Assembly (NCBI GenBank): GCA_037137375.1
Contig: JBAXKJ010000011.1
Span: forward strand, 1 to 64,000
DNA: 64,000 nt
Direction of reading: 5' to 3'
Source of the DNA: CAINVV01 sp037137375
Lineage (GTDB): Bacteria; Bacteroidota; Bacteroidia; Bacteroidales; Prolixibacteraceae
A program made the translations under genes and the position numbers. Below, piece after piece: positions 44,801 through 53,860 of the stretch (within the stretch, counting starts at the first letter, position 1; every line of letters starts with the position of its first letter). The notes beneath the pieces were generated by a model. That model worked only from the letters and a program-made list of their open reading frames with translations, was not told the DNA's origin and did not search any database.

Positions 44801-45885
44801 ATCGTTTTTATCAGGAGGATGACAATACGCAAGGGACAGGTATCGGACTTTCATTGGTGAAAAATTTGGTAGAAAAGCATCATGGTAATATCAAACTGGA
44901 GAGTGAGATAGGGAAAGGCTCGAAGTTTACGGTCTTGCTACCCGCAGAAAAGGGTTTTTACGCAGGGAATGAATTATCACCCAAGAAAGAGGATGAAATT
45001 CATGAAAATCATATTGAAAAAGACCTGCTATTTGCTGATGATGAGAAACAGCAATCAAAAATGGATGATTTCATTCGATCGACAGAGAAGGAAGATGCAA
45101 ATTTAAATGCATCCGGGAGAAGGACCATCCTATTGGTTGAAGATGATGAAGAAATCAGAGGTTATCTATTGGATCATCTTTCTGCTTCCTACCACATTAT
45201 TGAAGCTGAAAATGGAGATATTGCCTGGAAAATTCTTCAAAAAGCGGAGAATATTGAGCTGATCATATCCGACCTGATGATGCCGGTACTCGATGGATTG
45301 GCCCTGTGCAAGATGGTCAAGCAGAATATCCATTATTGCCATATTCCATTCCTGCTTCTGACTGCCAAGAATGAAGTTGAAGACCAGCTTAAAGGTTTGC
45401 AGACCGGAGCGGATGATTATATTGGCAAACCCTTTATTTATTCCATCATAGAAATCAAAATCAGAAATATCTTCATGCAGCATCATCGTGTCATTCAGAG
45501 ATATGCTTCGACCATAGAACTGCATACTCAAGAGCTGGTGACAACAGGATTGGATGAAGAATTTATGAATAGAGCGATAGAAATTGTAGAAAAATACCTT
45601 GACAAGCAGGAATTTTCTGTTGAAGATTTTAGTCGCGAAATGTGTATGAGCCGATCTGGTCTGCATCTAAAACTGAAAGCCATTACAGGAGAATCGGCAA
45701 GGGATTTCATCCGAAAAGTGCGCCTGTCCTTCGCTTGTAAATTATTGAAGGAAGGCAGGTATAATGTCACTGAGATAAGTGAGATGATAGGATTTACCCC
45801 AGCCTATTTTTCCACCTCTTTTAAGAAGTATGCAGGCTGCATTCCCAGCGAATACCAGAAGAAAATCCAGAATCAACATAGTTGA
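41803..45885 (+). CDS. Hybrid two-component system regulator (HTCS) of PUL 2
   Basis: A 1360-residue HTCS. It has a signal/anchor (1-24), two reg_prop beta-propellers (about 30-690, repeated WIGT blades), a Y_Y_Y domain (about 700-775) and a membrane helix (about 783-805). The histidine kinase has NVSHEFRTPL with His839 and complete N, G1 (DTGVGIS), F and G2 (GTGIGLSLV) boxes. The receiver has Asp1157 (SDLMMPVLDGLAL), and the AraC-type helix-turn-helix covers about 1255-1355. It should detect unsaturated glycosaminoglycan fragments in the periplasm and activate the downstream operons. The GAG ligand is inferred from the genes that follow. Confidence 0.94.
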   Translation: MRKSRFLLAFLLALSCFSSPLRSQNSDASNLLFQHISLKEGLSQSTVFDIKQDRLGFIWIATAEGLNRYDGYKFVVYLHNQADSLSLPSNSTTSLLLDDNGDMWIGTGAGLARYNHELNSFTTFVPQVSGPKMRVFCMKKWKDEELIIATSLGLFRFSIKKGFKVLNFPTMNFGNTAILKMDNKLLIGADRGLYFYFPDTDTYGLANNQFDGKSIGVMLPENNGGKRIWVGTEGFGLYLFDISENKLIKYSHEKNNPKSISSDYVRSLCYDSQQRLWIGTFVGLNVWNERQNNFTRFYNNYQDGETISQNSIRTIFSDMQGGLWFGTYYGGLNYYHPLKTQFEHLYFVKGKNSLNDNVVSCMLAEPDGKVWIGTNDKGLDLYNLNTNLFEHFINEEDNPLSISGNNVKALLKLDGGNLLIGTHGGGLNSFDSKSRRFHRIHLSPDPMINENVYGLVKDKNGMIWIGTLNGVVRYNPALKQATLFEQIVPSSKSMNNKILGLFIDSKERLWIGTDNGVWVYSIQSGRFEEIIFSDKVRTEKTVYCFYEQESGMIWTGTNEGLFYFDGKKLISYREEIGFPDLLVCSIQEDHLNRLWISTTRGLICLSTDTSKWRVYTESDGLQSNQFNQYSSCKTTDDKMFFGGINGISTFYPERLIDNPFSPSPIIDQLTVFTRTVTPNDNTKILKKSIELTRSIQLEPEYNVFGLEFVVPNYLAGTKNTFSYTLEGFDNEWYTTEKNSVGYSNLAPGKYTFRVKAANNNGKWSLRENQLEIEVLPHWYNTLWAKTIFIVLFLAIAVFLIRFYLSRQFIAKELELERLNNERLKEIDQAKIRFFVNVSHEFRTPLTLILSPVREMLERGVKEHRWVERQLDLIERNAERMLHLVNQALDYRKAELGAMLLHVKELEIESFVKKNFDLFSQLAKRKEFEYTFQSTVSDQKVYFDPNFLDRILANLLSNSFKYSPKGGKITVTLTTVGKYICIEVEDTGVGISKEKFDRIFDRFYQEDDNTQGTGIGLSLVKNLVEKHHGNIKLESEIGKGSKFTVLLPAEKGFYAGNELSPKKEDEIHENHIEKDLLFADDEKQQSKMDDFIRSTEKEDANLNASGRRTILLVEDDEEIRGYLLDHLSASYHIIEAENGDIAWKILQKAENIELIISDLMMPVLDGLALCKMVKQNIHYCHIPFLLLTAKNEVEDQLKGLQTGADDYIGKPFIYSIIEIKIRNIFMQHHRVIQRYASTIELHTQELVTTGLDEEFMNRAIEIVEKYLDKQEFSVEDFSREMCMSRSGLHLKLKAITGESARDFIRKVRLSFACKLLKEGRYNVTEISEMIGFTPAYFSTSFKKYAGCIPSEYQKKIQNQHS

Positions 45886-45890
45886 AAGAA

Positions 45891-45937
45891 TTTTCAACAC
45901 AAGCGAAAGTCCATGAAACTGTGTTTGCTTAATTTTG
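45891..45937 (+). promoter_or_regulatory. PUL 2 promoter/operator module, copy 1 (before heparinase III)
   Basis: TTTTCAACA (45891-45899), AAAGTC (45906-45911) and TAATTTTG (45930-45937) occur in the same order and spacing as before the GH88 gene at 61986-62032. Upstream, GTTGAAA faces TTTCAAC as a 7-bp inverted repeat (about 45881-45898). TAATTTTG fits the -7 consensus, and AAAGTC stands where the -33 box would be. This suggests an activator-dependent promoter used by the HTCS. Confidence 0.6.
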
Positions 45938-45962
45938 TTGTTGGGTAATTTTCTTAGAGGTC

Positions 45963-47972
45963 ATGAAATTAAATAGCCTTTTCCTTTTTTTTGCATTCCT
46001 AATATCACTTCCGTTACAATCACAAACATTGGATGCAGATCTGTTTTCGCTGTTAAATCCAGGTTTTAAAGGTCTGGAGGAGGTATTCAAGTTGCACCGG
46101 TCCGGGAAAGACCAAGAAGCAACTGAGGCCCTATTACAATATTTCAAAAAACGGACTTCAGTCATAAATCCTGAAGTGAATCTTGAGAGGATTCACATTT
46201 CCTCGGAGGAACAGCAATATGCCGATGATGCCATGGATCACAAATTCTTCTCTCACGAAGGTTTTAAACCCTCCTTGTTCTATGGGAAGGATATTAACTG
46301 GAACTATTGGCCGGTACATGATAACGAACTGCGCTGGCAGTTGCATCGGCAGAAATGGTTTATCCCAATGGGTAAGGCTTACCTCCTGACCGGAGATGAA
46401 AAATATGCCAGAGAATGGGTATTTCAATACCTTGATTGGGTAAAAAAGAATCCCATTATTGAGAAAAAGAAAGGGAGCGCTCAGAAACTGACCAAAGAAC
46501 AGGCCCTGAAAGAAGACAATAAAGTCGATGATGACAACATGCGTTATGCCTGGCGTCCGCTCGAGGTGAGTGCCCGTTTACAAAATCAATATGCATTCTT
46601 CCAGTACTTTAATTCTTCCAAAAATTTTACCCCCGAATTCTTCAATCAATTTCTGGTAAATGTTTACAGGCATGCGAATTACATCTTAAAAAACTATTCG
46701 AAGGATGGAAATCATTTACTCTTCGAAGCCCAGCGTGTATTGTATGCCGGTATCCTTTTCCCGGAATTTAAGGATGCACCAGTCTGGAGAAAATCGGGTA
46801 TTGATACCTTGAACAATCAAATGGGAATCCAGGTATACCCCGATGGAATGCAATTTGAACTGGATCCGATGTACCATCTTGCTATGATCAACGTTTTTTG
46901 TAAAGCGTTGCAGGTTGCCGATGTCAATGGCTATCGGGCAGAGTTTTCGCAGAAATACAAAGACACCATCGAAAAAATGATTGCCGCTTATTATTCCTTG
47001 CTGTTGCCCGATTTATCGATGCCAATGTTTAGCGATACCCACGAACTTAAGGCGGCTGAAGTAATAAAAAATTCGAAAGATTGGGCCTTGTTATTCCCCG
47101 GCAATCAACAGATCCGATATTTTGCCACCAATGGGAAAGAGGGCATGCCGCCGCAAAAACTGTCAAATGCCCTGAAGACCTCTGGTTTCTATTCCTTGCG
47201 AAATGGTTGGGACAAAGATGCTACCGCGATGGTCCTCAAAGGCGGTCCTGCCGGTGAATGGCATTGTCAATTAGACAACGGAACCCTCAACATAATGGTA
47301 AGAGGCCGCAATTTCTTCCCGGATGCCGGTTCTTATTCCTATGCAGGTGACGAAGAGGTGATGAAGATGCGCAACTGGTTTCGTCAGACTAAAGTACATA
47401 ACACGTTGACATTGAACGATGCTAATCTTGAAACCGCGGATACTAAATGCCTGTTTTGGGAACCGGACGGATCAACAGTAATACTCGTAACCGAGAATCC
47501 GAGTTATAAAGATTTGCGGCACCGGCGATCGGTATTTTTTGTAGAAAAAAAGTTCTTTGTAGTTGTTGATGAGGCTGTTGGATCCGCCATTGGGAAGGTA
47601 GGGATTCATTTTCAAATGTGTGAAGGCGATGTCAGGCTGGATCTTGCAAGTCAAAAGGCCTACACTAATTTTGATGATGGCAACAATCTGATTTTGAAAA
47701 CAGTGTCCGGACAAAAACAAGTCATGGAGGAAGAAGAAAGTTGGGTTTCTTATCAGTCCAAGCAAAAATCAGCCCGGAAAGCCTTTTCTTTTAATACAGA
47801 AAAACAATCGAATACTGCAGTCCGGTACATCACCGTGATTTGGCCTGTCAATATTGCTTTAACTGCTCCTGATATTAACGCTGCATTCGATACCCCTTCA
47901 TTTAATGAAAAGGGATTAAAAGTTACTGTCCAAATTGGGAATAAGGAATATAAACTAAATTATCAGCTCTAA
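45963..47972 (+). CDS. hepC: Heparinase III (heparan sulfate lyase, PL12)
   Basis: A 669-residue heparinase II/III family lyase. It has a signal peptide (1-19), an (alpha/alpha) toroid domain to about residue 370 and a C-terminal beta-sandwich. Asn250 (DGNHLLFEAQ), Tyr304 (LDPMYHLAM) and His434 (EWHCQLDNG) correspond to the catalytic Asn240, Tyr294 and His424 of Pedobacter heparinus heparinase III with a constant offset of ten. Length also agrees (659 in Pedobacter). It cleaves the low-sulfated parts of heparan sulfate by beta-elimination, releasing 4,5-unsaturated uronates. It is the first gene after the HTCS, behind its own promoter module. Confidence 0.93.
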   Translation: MKLNSLFLFFAFLISLPLQSQTLDADLFSLLNPGFKGLEEVFKLHRSGKDQEATEALLQYFKKRTSVINPEVNLERIHISSEEQQYADDAMDHKFFSHEGFKPSLFYGKDINWNYWPVHDNELRWQLHRQKWFIPMGKAYLLTGDEKYAREWVFQYLDWVKKNPIIEKKKGSAQKLTKEQALKEDNKVDDDNMRYAWRPLEVSARLQNQYAFFQYFNSSKNFTPEFFNQFLVNVYRHANYILKNYSKDGNHLLFEAQRVLYAGILFPEFKDAPVWRKSGIDTLNNQMGIQVYPDGMQFELDPMYHLAMINVFCKALQVADVNGYRAEFSQKYKDTIEKMIAAYYSLLLPDLSMPMFSDTHELKAAEVIKNSKDWALLFPGNQQIRYFATNGKEGMPPQKLSNALKTSGFYSLRNGWDKDATAMVLKGGPAGEWHCQLDNGTLNIMVRGRNFFPDAGSYSYAGDEEVMKMRNWFRQTKVHNTLTLNDANLETADTKCLFWEPDGSTVILVTENPSYKDLRHRRSVFFVEKKFFVVVDEAVGSAIGKVGIHFQMCEGDVRLDLASQKAYTNFDDGNNLILKTVSGQKQVMEEEESWVSYQSKQKSARKAFSFNTEKQSNTAVRYITVIWPVNIALTAPDINAAFDTPSFNEKGLKVTVQIGNKEYKLNYQL

Positions 47973-47982
47973 TAGACCCTAT

Positions 47983-49569
47983 ATGATTGCAAAAATTACA
48001 GGATTAGTCCTGGTGACATGTTTAATTGTAACCGGGTTGAATGCCCAGGTTCAAAGTGAAAACCATATTTATTTCGGTGATATCCACAACCATTGTAACC
48101 TGACTTACGGACATGGTGATATGAAAGATGCATTCGAAGCGGCCAAACAACAATTGGATTTTCTTTCGGTCACACCTCATGCCTTGTGGCCGGATATGCC
48201 AGGGAAAGATGACCCTCGGCTTGCCTGGGTAATTGATTATCATTCTCAGGCTTTTATCCGGTTAAGGAAAGAAGGATGGCCCAGGTATGTGGCCATGACC
48301 AAGGAGTACAATGTAGAAGGTAAATTTGTGACATTCATCGGTTATGAATGTCATAGCATGGTTTATGGCGATCATGTGGCCTTGAATTACAGTCTGGATG
48401 CACCATTGGTCGAAGCCGGCTCGGTGCCGGATCTGATGGAAAAGCTCAAGGATACAAAGGCCTTCGTCACCCCACATCACATGGGCTATCTAGAGGGTTA
48501 CAGGGGTTACAACTGGAAATATTTTAACCCAAAAATGACCCCTTTTGTCGAAATATATTCCCGTCACGGATTGGCCGAAGATGATTTGGGCGATTACCAG
48601 AATCTTCATGATATGGGTCCCCGAAATTATGAAGGGACGATGGTGTCCGGCTTAAATAAAGGCATAAAATTTGGGGTCATTGGTTCAACGGATCAGCATG
48701 CCGGTTATCCGGGCAGTTATGGTGACGGTTTGATGGCAGTGATTGCCCGCGCAAATACTCGCGAAGCGCTTTGGGATGCTATTTCGAAACGCCATGTGTA
48801 TTGCGTAACCGGGGATAAAATAAAACTTGATTTCAGGGTTAATGAGGCCTTGATGGGTGACGAAATATCGGGTAACAAGCGCAAAATATCCATCAGGGTG
48901 GAAGGCCAGAATTTCATTGATTATGTGGATATTGTAAAAAACGGCAAACAATTTGCCCGCATAAATGCCCCGTCTACCAACAAGGAAATTCAGGGGGACT
49001 CCATTCATGCCAAAGTGAAAGTTGAATTTGGCTGGGGCCGGGAGGATGCCTACATTCATTGGCAGGGCAATTTAAAGTTGAGTGCTGGCAGGATCGTCTC
49101 CGTAACTCCCTGTTTCAGAGGAGCTGCCTACACTTCACCGCAGAAAAGCCAGATTGGTGACACAGATTTGTTTAAGACACAGGTAAACCGGATTCTTCAT
49201 CACGACAACCAAAAAGTGGACCTCGACCTTTTTACTTCTAAGAATCCGAATACCTTAACACCTGCTACACAAGCAGTTATTTTGGAAGTCAAGATGCCTC
49301 GAAATGCCAAATTAATTGCATCCTTTAATGGTAAAACCTTCGAACACAGCATGCAGGAGCTGCTGGATGGGACCTATTCCCATTTTATGATCGGATGGCT
49401 GAGTGAAGCGATCCAGTTTCACCGTGCCGCAACGGAATCGGTTTACACCCTGGAATATGAGATGACAGACAATATGCCAGAAAAAAATACTGATTATTAC
49501 TACATCAGGGTACGTCAAAGGGACAATAACTGGGCTTTCAGTTCTCCAATTTGGGTCAATAAGAAATGA
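47983..49569 (+). CDS. Secreted PHP-domain / DUF3604 metal-dependent hydrolase
   Basis: A 528-residue secreted protein (signal 1-21) with a polymerase-and-histidinol-phosphatase-type metal site. Motifs in order are YFGDIHNHCNLTYGHGD, DFLSVTPHA, GYECHS, FVTPHHMGY, EIYSRHG and GSTDQHAGYPGS, followed by the DUF3604-like ANTREALWDAISKRHVYCVTGDKI. A C-terminal beta region follows from about residue 290. PHP proteins hydrolyse phosphoesters or related bonds at a two- or three-metal centre; no activity is established for this branch. It starts 10 bp after heparinase III and lies 28 bp before a sulfatase gene, so a role on GAG chains is implied by context only. Confidence 0.8.
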   Translation: MIAKITGLVLVTCLIVTGLNAQVQSENHIYFGDIHNHCNLTYGHGDMKDAFEAAKQQLDFLSVTPHALWPDMPGKDDPRLAWVIDYHSQAFIRLRKEGWPRYVAMTKEYNVEGKFVTFIGYECHSMVYGDHVALNYSLDAPLVEAGSVPDLMEKLKDTKAFVTPHHMGYLEGYRGYNWKYFNPKMTPFVEIYSRHGLAEDDLGDYQNLHDMGPRNYEGTMVSGLNKGIKFGVIGSTDQHAGYPGSYGDGLMAVIARANTREALWDAISKRHVYCVTGDKIKLDFRVNEALMGDEISGNKRKISIRVEGQNFIDYVDIVKNGKQFARINAPSTNKEIQGDSIHAKVKVEFGWGREDAYIHWQGNLKLSAGRIVSVTPCFRGAAYTSPQKSQIGDTDLFKTQVNRILHHDNQKVDLDLFTSKNPNTLTPATQAVILEVKMPRNAKLIASFNGKTFEHSMQELLDGTYSHFMIGWLSEAIQFHRAATESVYTLEYEMTDNMPEKNTDYYYIRVRQRDNNWAFSSPIWVNKK

Positions 49570-49597
49570 GTTCGCCGAACTTCCTAAATTATGGACT

Positions 49598-51253
49598 ATG
49601 AATAAAAAGAAAATCATTGGGTTAACCGTTCAGATTCTGGCTATTGGGGGAGGTCTCTGTTGGACGATGATTGCTTGTAAAAAAGAACCGCAAAAGCGTC
49701 CCAATATTATTTTGATTATGACCGACGATCATACTACTCAAGCTATGAGTTGTTATGGAAGCAGGTTAATTCAAACTCCGAATTTGGATAGGATCGCTAA
49801 CGAGGGAATGCGTTTCGACAATTGCTATGTATCAAATTCACTTTGCGGACCTTCGAGGGCCTGCATATTGACCGGAAAATTAAGCCATATCAATGGATTT
49901 ACCGATAATTCCAAGACGTTTGATGGCAATCAGTTGACTTTTCCAAAGCTGTTGCATCAAAACGGGTATCAAACGGGTGTTGTCGGGAAATGGCACCTGA
50001 CCTCAGATCCACAGGGGTTTGATTTTTGGAGTGTACTGACAGGGCAGGGCGAATACTATAATCCTGATTTCAGGGAAAATGGAAAGGAGGTAAGGGAAAC
50101 TGGATATGTGACGGATATCATTTCCGGCAAAGCGCTCAATTTCATCAAAAACAGGGATGTCAATAAACCTTTTGCACTCTTGTATTACCACAAAGCGCCG
50201 CATGGAAACTGGATCCCCTCACCGGAGAAACTCGGGGTGTTTAACAATACCAATTTCCCTGAGCCTGAAACACTTTACGACGATTATTCCTCTCTGGGAA
50301 CAGCTTCGAAAAGTACTTTGATGCAGATTAACAATGATTTGTGGGAGGATTACAATCTGAAAGTTGCCGGGGTCAAAGAGCTGGAAGGGGGAGATGAGAT
50401 CAAGGGAATCAATGCCAACAAGGCTGACGCTGACAGGGCCAATCAGAAGGAATTAGGCCTGCCTCAGTTAAAGGCTGAATACAGCAGAATGTCGACCAGT
50501 GACCGTTTGAAATTTATTGAGGCCTTCAAACAACGTAACCAGGAGTTTAAAACAAAACAGCTGAAAGGAAAGGAATTGACAGCCTGGAAATACCAGCAGT
50601 TTATCCGGGACTATCTGGCTACACTGCTTTCTGTTGATGAGAGTGTGGGGAAGTTGCTCAGTTATCTGAAGGAAATAGGCGAACTGGACAATACCATTAT
50701 CATTTATACATCCGATCAAGGACTGTTTCTTGGTGAGCATGGCTGGTTCGACAAGCGGTTTATGTATGAAGAAAGTCAGCGTACTCCGCTGTTGGTCAGG
50801 TATCCAAAGCTTATCAAACCGCTTACAACAACTTCGGCTCTAAGTATGAATATTGATTTCGCACCGACTATTTTAGACCTGGCCGGAATTGAGGTTCCCC
50901 AGGAAATGCAGGGAAGGTCGTTGAAACCAATTCTTGAATCCTCGGGAAAGGAGCCGAAAGACTGGCGCAAGGCCGTATATTATCACTATTATGAGTATCC
51001 CGGCTGGCACAGTGTAAAACGACATTACGGAATACGCACGGAGCAGTATAAGCTGATTCATTTTTACTACGATATTGACGAATGGGAACTGTATGATTTG
51101 AAGGGCACTACCACAGAACGTAAAAATCTGATCGATGATCCTGCTTATTCAAAAGTAAAATCACAAATGATGGACCTGCTCTATAAAACTTGCAAAGAGT
51201 ATATGGACTTTGATCCCATGGAGAAGAATCATGCCTTTAATTCCAATAATTGA
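49598..51253 (+). CDS. Formylglycine sulfatase, probable GlcNAc-6-O-sulfatase type (S1)
   Basis: A 551-residue type I sulfatase. The N-terminus is hydrophobic with a Cys (TMIACKKE) that could be a lipobox. Metal ligands lie in IILIMTDDH. Cys83 in SLCGPSRACILTGK is the residue converted to formylglycine (CxPxR), followed by the second metal motif TSDQGLFLGEHGW. The C-terminal region (YYHYYEYPG, HYGIRTEQYKLIHFY, EWELYDL) resembles the S1_11 group, which removes 6-O-sulfate from glucosamine in heparan sulfate. Subfamily placement by eye is moderate. A separate maturation enzyme is needed and is not in this window. Confidence 0.87.
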   Translation: MNKKKIIGLTVQILAIGGGLCWTMIACKKEPQKRPNIILIMTDDHTTQAMSCYGSRLIQTPNLDRIANEGMRFDNCYVSNSLCGPSRACILTGKLSHINGFTDNSKTFDGNQLTFPKLLHQNGYQTGVVGKWHLTSDPQGFDFWSVLTGQGEYYNPDFRENGKEVRETGYVTDIISGKALNFIKNRDVNKPFALLYYHKAPHGNWIPSPEKLGVFNNTNFPEPETLYDDYSSLGTASKSTLMQINNDLWEDYNLKVAGVKELEGGDEIKGINANKADADRANQKELGLPQLKAEYSRMSTSDRLKFIEAFKQRNQEFKTKQLKGKELTAWKYQQFIRDYLATLLSVDESVGKLLSYLKEIGELDNTIIIYTSDQGLFLGEHGWFDKRFMYEESQRTPLLVRYPKLIKPLTTTSALSMNIDFAPTILDLAGIEVPQEMQGRSLKPILESSGKEPKDWRKAVYYHYYEYPGWHSVKRHYGIRTEQYKLIHFYYDIDEWELYDLKGTTTERKNLIDDPAYSKVKSQMMDLLYKTCKEYMDFDPMEKNHAFNSNN

Positions 51254-51270
51254 ATCTACCTAACAGAATC

Positions 51271-53850
51271 ATGAAAATTCAAAAAAAAAGGTACCTGCTT
51301 GGCATCTTGCTTATTTTTACCACCTTTTTTACCTATGCCTCTTCAGACGAAATACAGACTATAGCGGATAAATATAAGGCATGGATCCTTGGGTCGGTAA
51401 AACCAGATTATTCGAATCCACTGGTATCCGAGAGGTATGGAGCGATTTTGAAATCGGCCCAAAAGGCTCACCTAACTTATGCAGATGTTGATTTTTCTAA
51501 ATTGGAAGCAATTAATCCAGTTGCCGAAAAGGAGGCAAAAGCGGTAGAAAAAGTGCAGGGCAGGAAGGCGGCATCAAAGGTTGACCTTTCCCCAAAGGAG
51601 CAGGCTATTGATGTGAAAAAAATATTTCATGAATTGCTGTTTCCGCTTTCGTTGGCTTATAATTTCAAAGGGAGCAGAGTCAACCCCAATCCAGACTACC
51701 ATAATCCCTCCACCTTGAAGGATATATTGCATCTGTTTGAGTATTTAAGAAAAAGAGGATGGGTGAAAGGATTGGATCTAGCGATCAAAACTGTCAATTA
51801 TCCAGAAACCGGATTCGTTGAATATGGAGGGTCTAATGTTGGATTGGATGGGTTAAGTTATGCATTGTCCGTGTTTTTAATGCGCGGCGAGCTGGAGGCA
51901 AAGGGATTGTTAGATGCAGAACTAAGCATGGTTGATTGGATGAGTTCAAGCGTTGGTCCAGCTTATGACACGCCTGTTTTGTGGAAGGAACCCGGGTTTA
52001 ACTCCGATGGAATACGTGCGATTTTCAATCAACGGCTCTGTTACATCTTCAGTTTGCCACAAAACCATCCCGATCGGGAGAAAGAGATGCTTCATTTTCA
52101 GAAAATGCTGGATAAATCGCTCAAAATTGCCACCAGCTGGAATGATATGATCAAGCCGGATTATGTGGGATACCATCATAAAAATCCCTACATGAGCGCT
52201 TACCCGGTCCATGGGTTTCATTCGGCGGCTATCTATTGCTACCTGCTCAATAATACGAAATACCACGTCAACGACGAATCGGTTACAAATCTTTCGAACG
52301 CGCTGCTCAACTACCGGATTTACTCGAATAAGTATGATGTACCACGAAGCGTTACCGGAAGATTCCCCAATAAACTGAACACCTTACAGGAAAATATGCC
52401 AGCCTTTATGTATGCGGCAAACCTGAATAATAATCCCCTCAGCCAGCAGTTGAAAGCAGCTTTTATGCGTCTGTGGAATCCGGATGACGATTCCTTCAAA
52501 ACAGATTTTCTGCTAAAAGCGGATCCCTTTATCTGCTATTTTGGTTCGATGGGAGCGCTCGAAGAATGTATCAAACTGCTTGCCGAAAAGGTGAAACCGG
52601 AATCAACGCCAAATGGATATTGGTTTTACCCTTACGCAGGAATGACCATTTATCGTCAGCAGGAATGGATGGCAGCCTGGAAAGGAATTAGCAAATATAT
52701 TTGGGATTACGAAGGAACAGCCGTTCAGAATCGGTATGGCCGGTTTAACGGCTCAGGTGTGCTGCAGATTTATGCATCCGGCCATCCGATATCTGCTTTT
52801 GAAAGTGGGTATGAAATAGAAGGCTGGAACTGGTGCCGACTGCCGGGAGCTACCACTTTTGATATGTCGGCTGAAGCAATGTTTACCGGTAAACACCGTA
52901 ATTTTGTGCCCGAGACCTATTTGGGAGGGGTAAAATTCAGTGAGCGTTTTGGTTTGAGCGCCATGTCTTACCAGGATCCGCAAAGTTCACTGCGCGCCAA
53001 CAAGACTCTTTTCTTTGTTGATAATTTCATCTTTGCGCTTGGGAGTGATATTCGTTGCATGAACGAGCAATATCCGGTTCAGACCACCATTACCCAACTG
53101 GGAATTGGCGATGGAAAATCTGCAGCTTATTTCAATCACAAGTCCGTTAAAGGGACAAATGCCAATATTGAAACCACCGGCGAAAATGCTGCAACTTATG
53201 TGGATACAAAAGGACATTGCTATTATTTCCCCAAAGGGCAGGGTTTGACTTTTGAACGAAAAGTTCAGAATGAGCCACTGGAAAGAGGCAACGCGGTTAA
53301 ATCTGGAAACTACGAAACATGTCGAATTGTTCACGGCTTAAATCCGCAATCTGCAAAATATCAGTATGTTATTGCTGTTAATGGCGGAGGAAAAGGAGCG
53401 ACTAGCCTGGAGCAGAATTTCGACAAGCTATTTCGGGTCGAACAAATGGATTCCATAGCTCATGTGATAACCTTCTTGCCGGAGAATACTACAGCCTATG
53501 CATTGAGAAAAACAGGAAAAGTTTTTGTGAATGGTCTGGTAAAAAATGTTGACACCCCTTGTTTACTCATCTTGAAATCCGACGAGCGACACTGTACCCT
53601 GGCGATCTCCAATCCTGAATTCGGGAGGACGGATAAATTTTATACTTTTAGTGAAGTTGACAGGGAAAATCCTGATATTTTTCGTGCTACCAGTAAAGTT
53701 TGTCCCGTTCAATTGACGCTGAAAGGCAAATGGTCCTTAGACAAGGAATCGGCGGAAGCCAAAATCATTTCTGCTGTGGATGCCGAAACAGTGGTTCTGT
53801 TCAATTGTTTCGATGGAAAAACTATATCGGTCAATCTTTTACATAAATAA
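51271..53850 (+). CDS. Chondroitinase ABC-like polysaccharide lyase (PL8)
   Basis: An 859-residue PL8 lyase. The frame opens at a TTG at 51250, but the ATG at 51271 gives a standard signal peptide (about 1-23). The helical toroid domain carries the likely catalytic pair His302 and Tyr311, nine residues apart as in chondroitinase AC and hyaluronate lyase. The beta-sandwich region has GWNWCRLPGATTFDMS, a PL8 hallmark, then ANKTLFFVDNFIFALGSDI. Size and C-terminal layout are closer to chondroitinase ABC than to AC or hyaluronate lyases. It would cleave chondroitin, dermatan or hyaluronan to unsaturated disaccharides. Confidence 0.87.
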   Translation: MKIQKKRYLLGILLIFTTFFTYASSDEIQTIADKYKAWILGSVKPDYSNPLVSERYGAILKSAQKAHLTYADVDFSKLEAINPVAEKEAKAVEKVQGRKAASKVDLSPKEQAIDVKKIFHELLFPLSLAYNFKGSRVNPNPDYHNPSTLKDILHLFEYLRKRGWVKGLDLAIKTVNYPETGFVEYGGSNVGLDGLSYALSVFLMRGELEAKGLLDAELSMVDWMSSSVGPAYDTPVLWKEPGFNSDGIRAIFNQRLCYIFSLPQNHPDREKEMLHFQKMLDKSLKIATSWNDMIKPDYVGYHHKNPYMSAYPVHGFHSAAIYCYLLNNTKYHVNDESVTNLSNALLNYRIYSNKYDVPRSVTGRFPNKLNTLQENMPAFMYAANLNNNPLSQQLKAAFMRLWNPDDDSFKTDFLLKADPFICYFGSMGALEECIKLLAEKVKPESTPNGYWFYPYAGMTIYRQQEWMAAWKGISKYIWDYEGTAVQNRYGRFNGSGVLQIYASGHPISAFESGYEIEGWNWCRLPGATTFDMSAEAMFTGKHRNFVPETYLGGVKFSERFGLSAMSYQDPQSSLRANKTLFFVDNFIFALGSDIRCMNEQYPVQTTITQLGIGDGKSAAYFNHKSVKGTNANIETTGENAATYVDTKGHCYYFPKGQGLTFERKVQNEPLERGNAVKSGNYETCRIVHGLNPQSAKYQYVIAVNGGGKGATSLEQNFDKLFRVEQMDSIAHVITFLPENTTAYALRKTGKVFVNGLVKNVDTPCLLILKSDERHCTLAISNPEFGRTDKFYTFSEVDRENPDIFRATSKVCPVQLTLKGKWSLDKESAEAKIISAVDAETVVLFNCFDGKTISVNLLHK

Positions 53851-53860
53851 TCAAACTAAG

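Noticed and set aside
53780..53860. 27-residue extension of the second sulfatase
   Set aside because: It would overlap the lyase gene by about 70 bp and hide the signal peptide; the ATG at 53861 gives a clean signal sequence.
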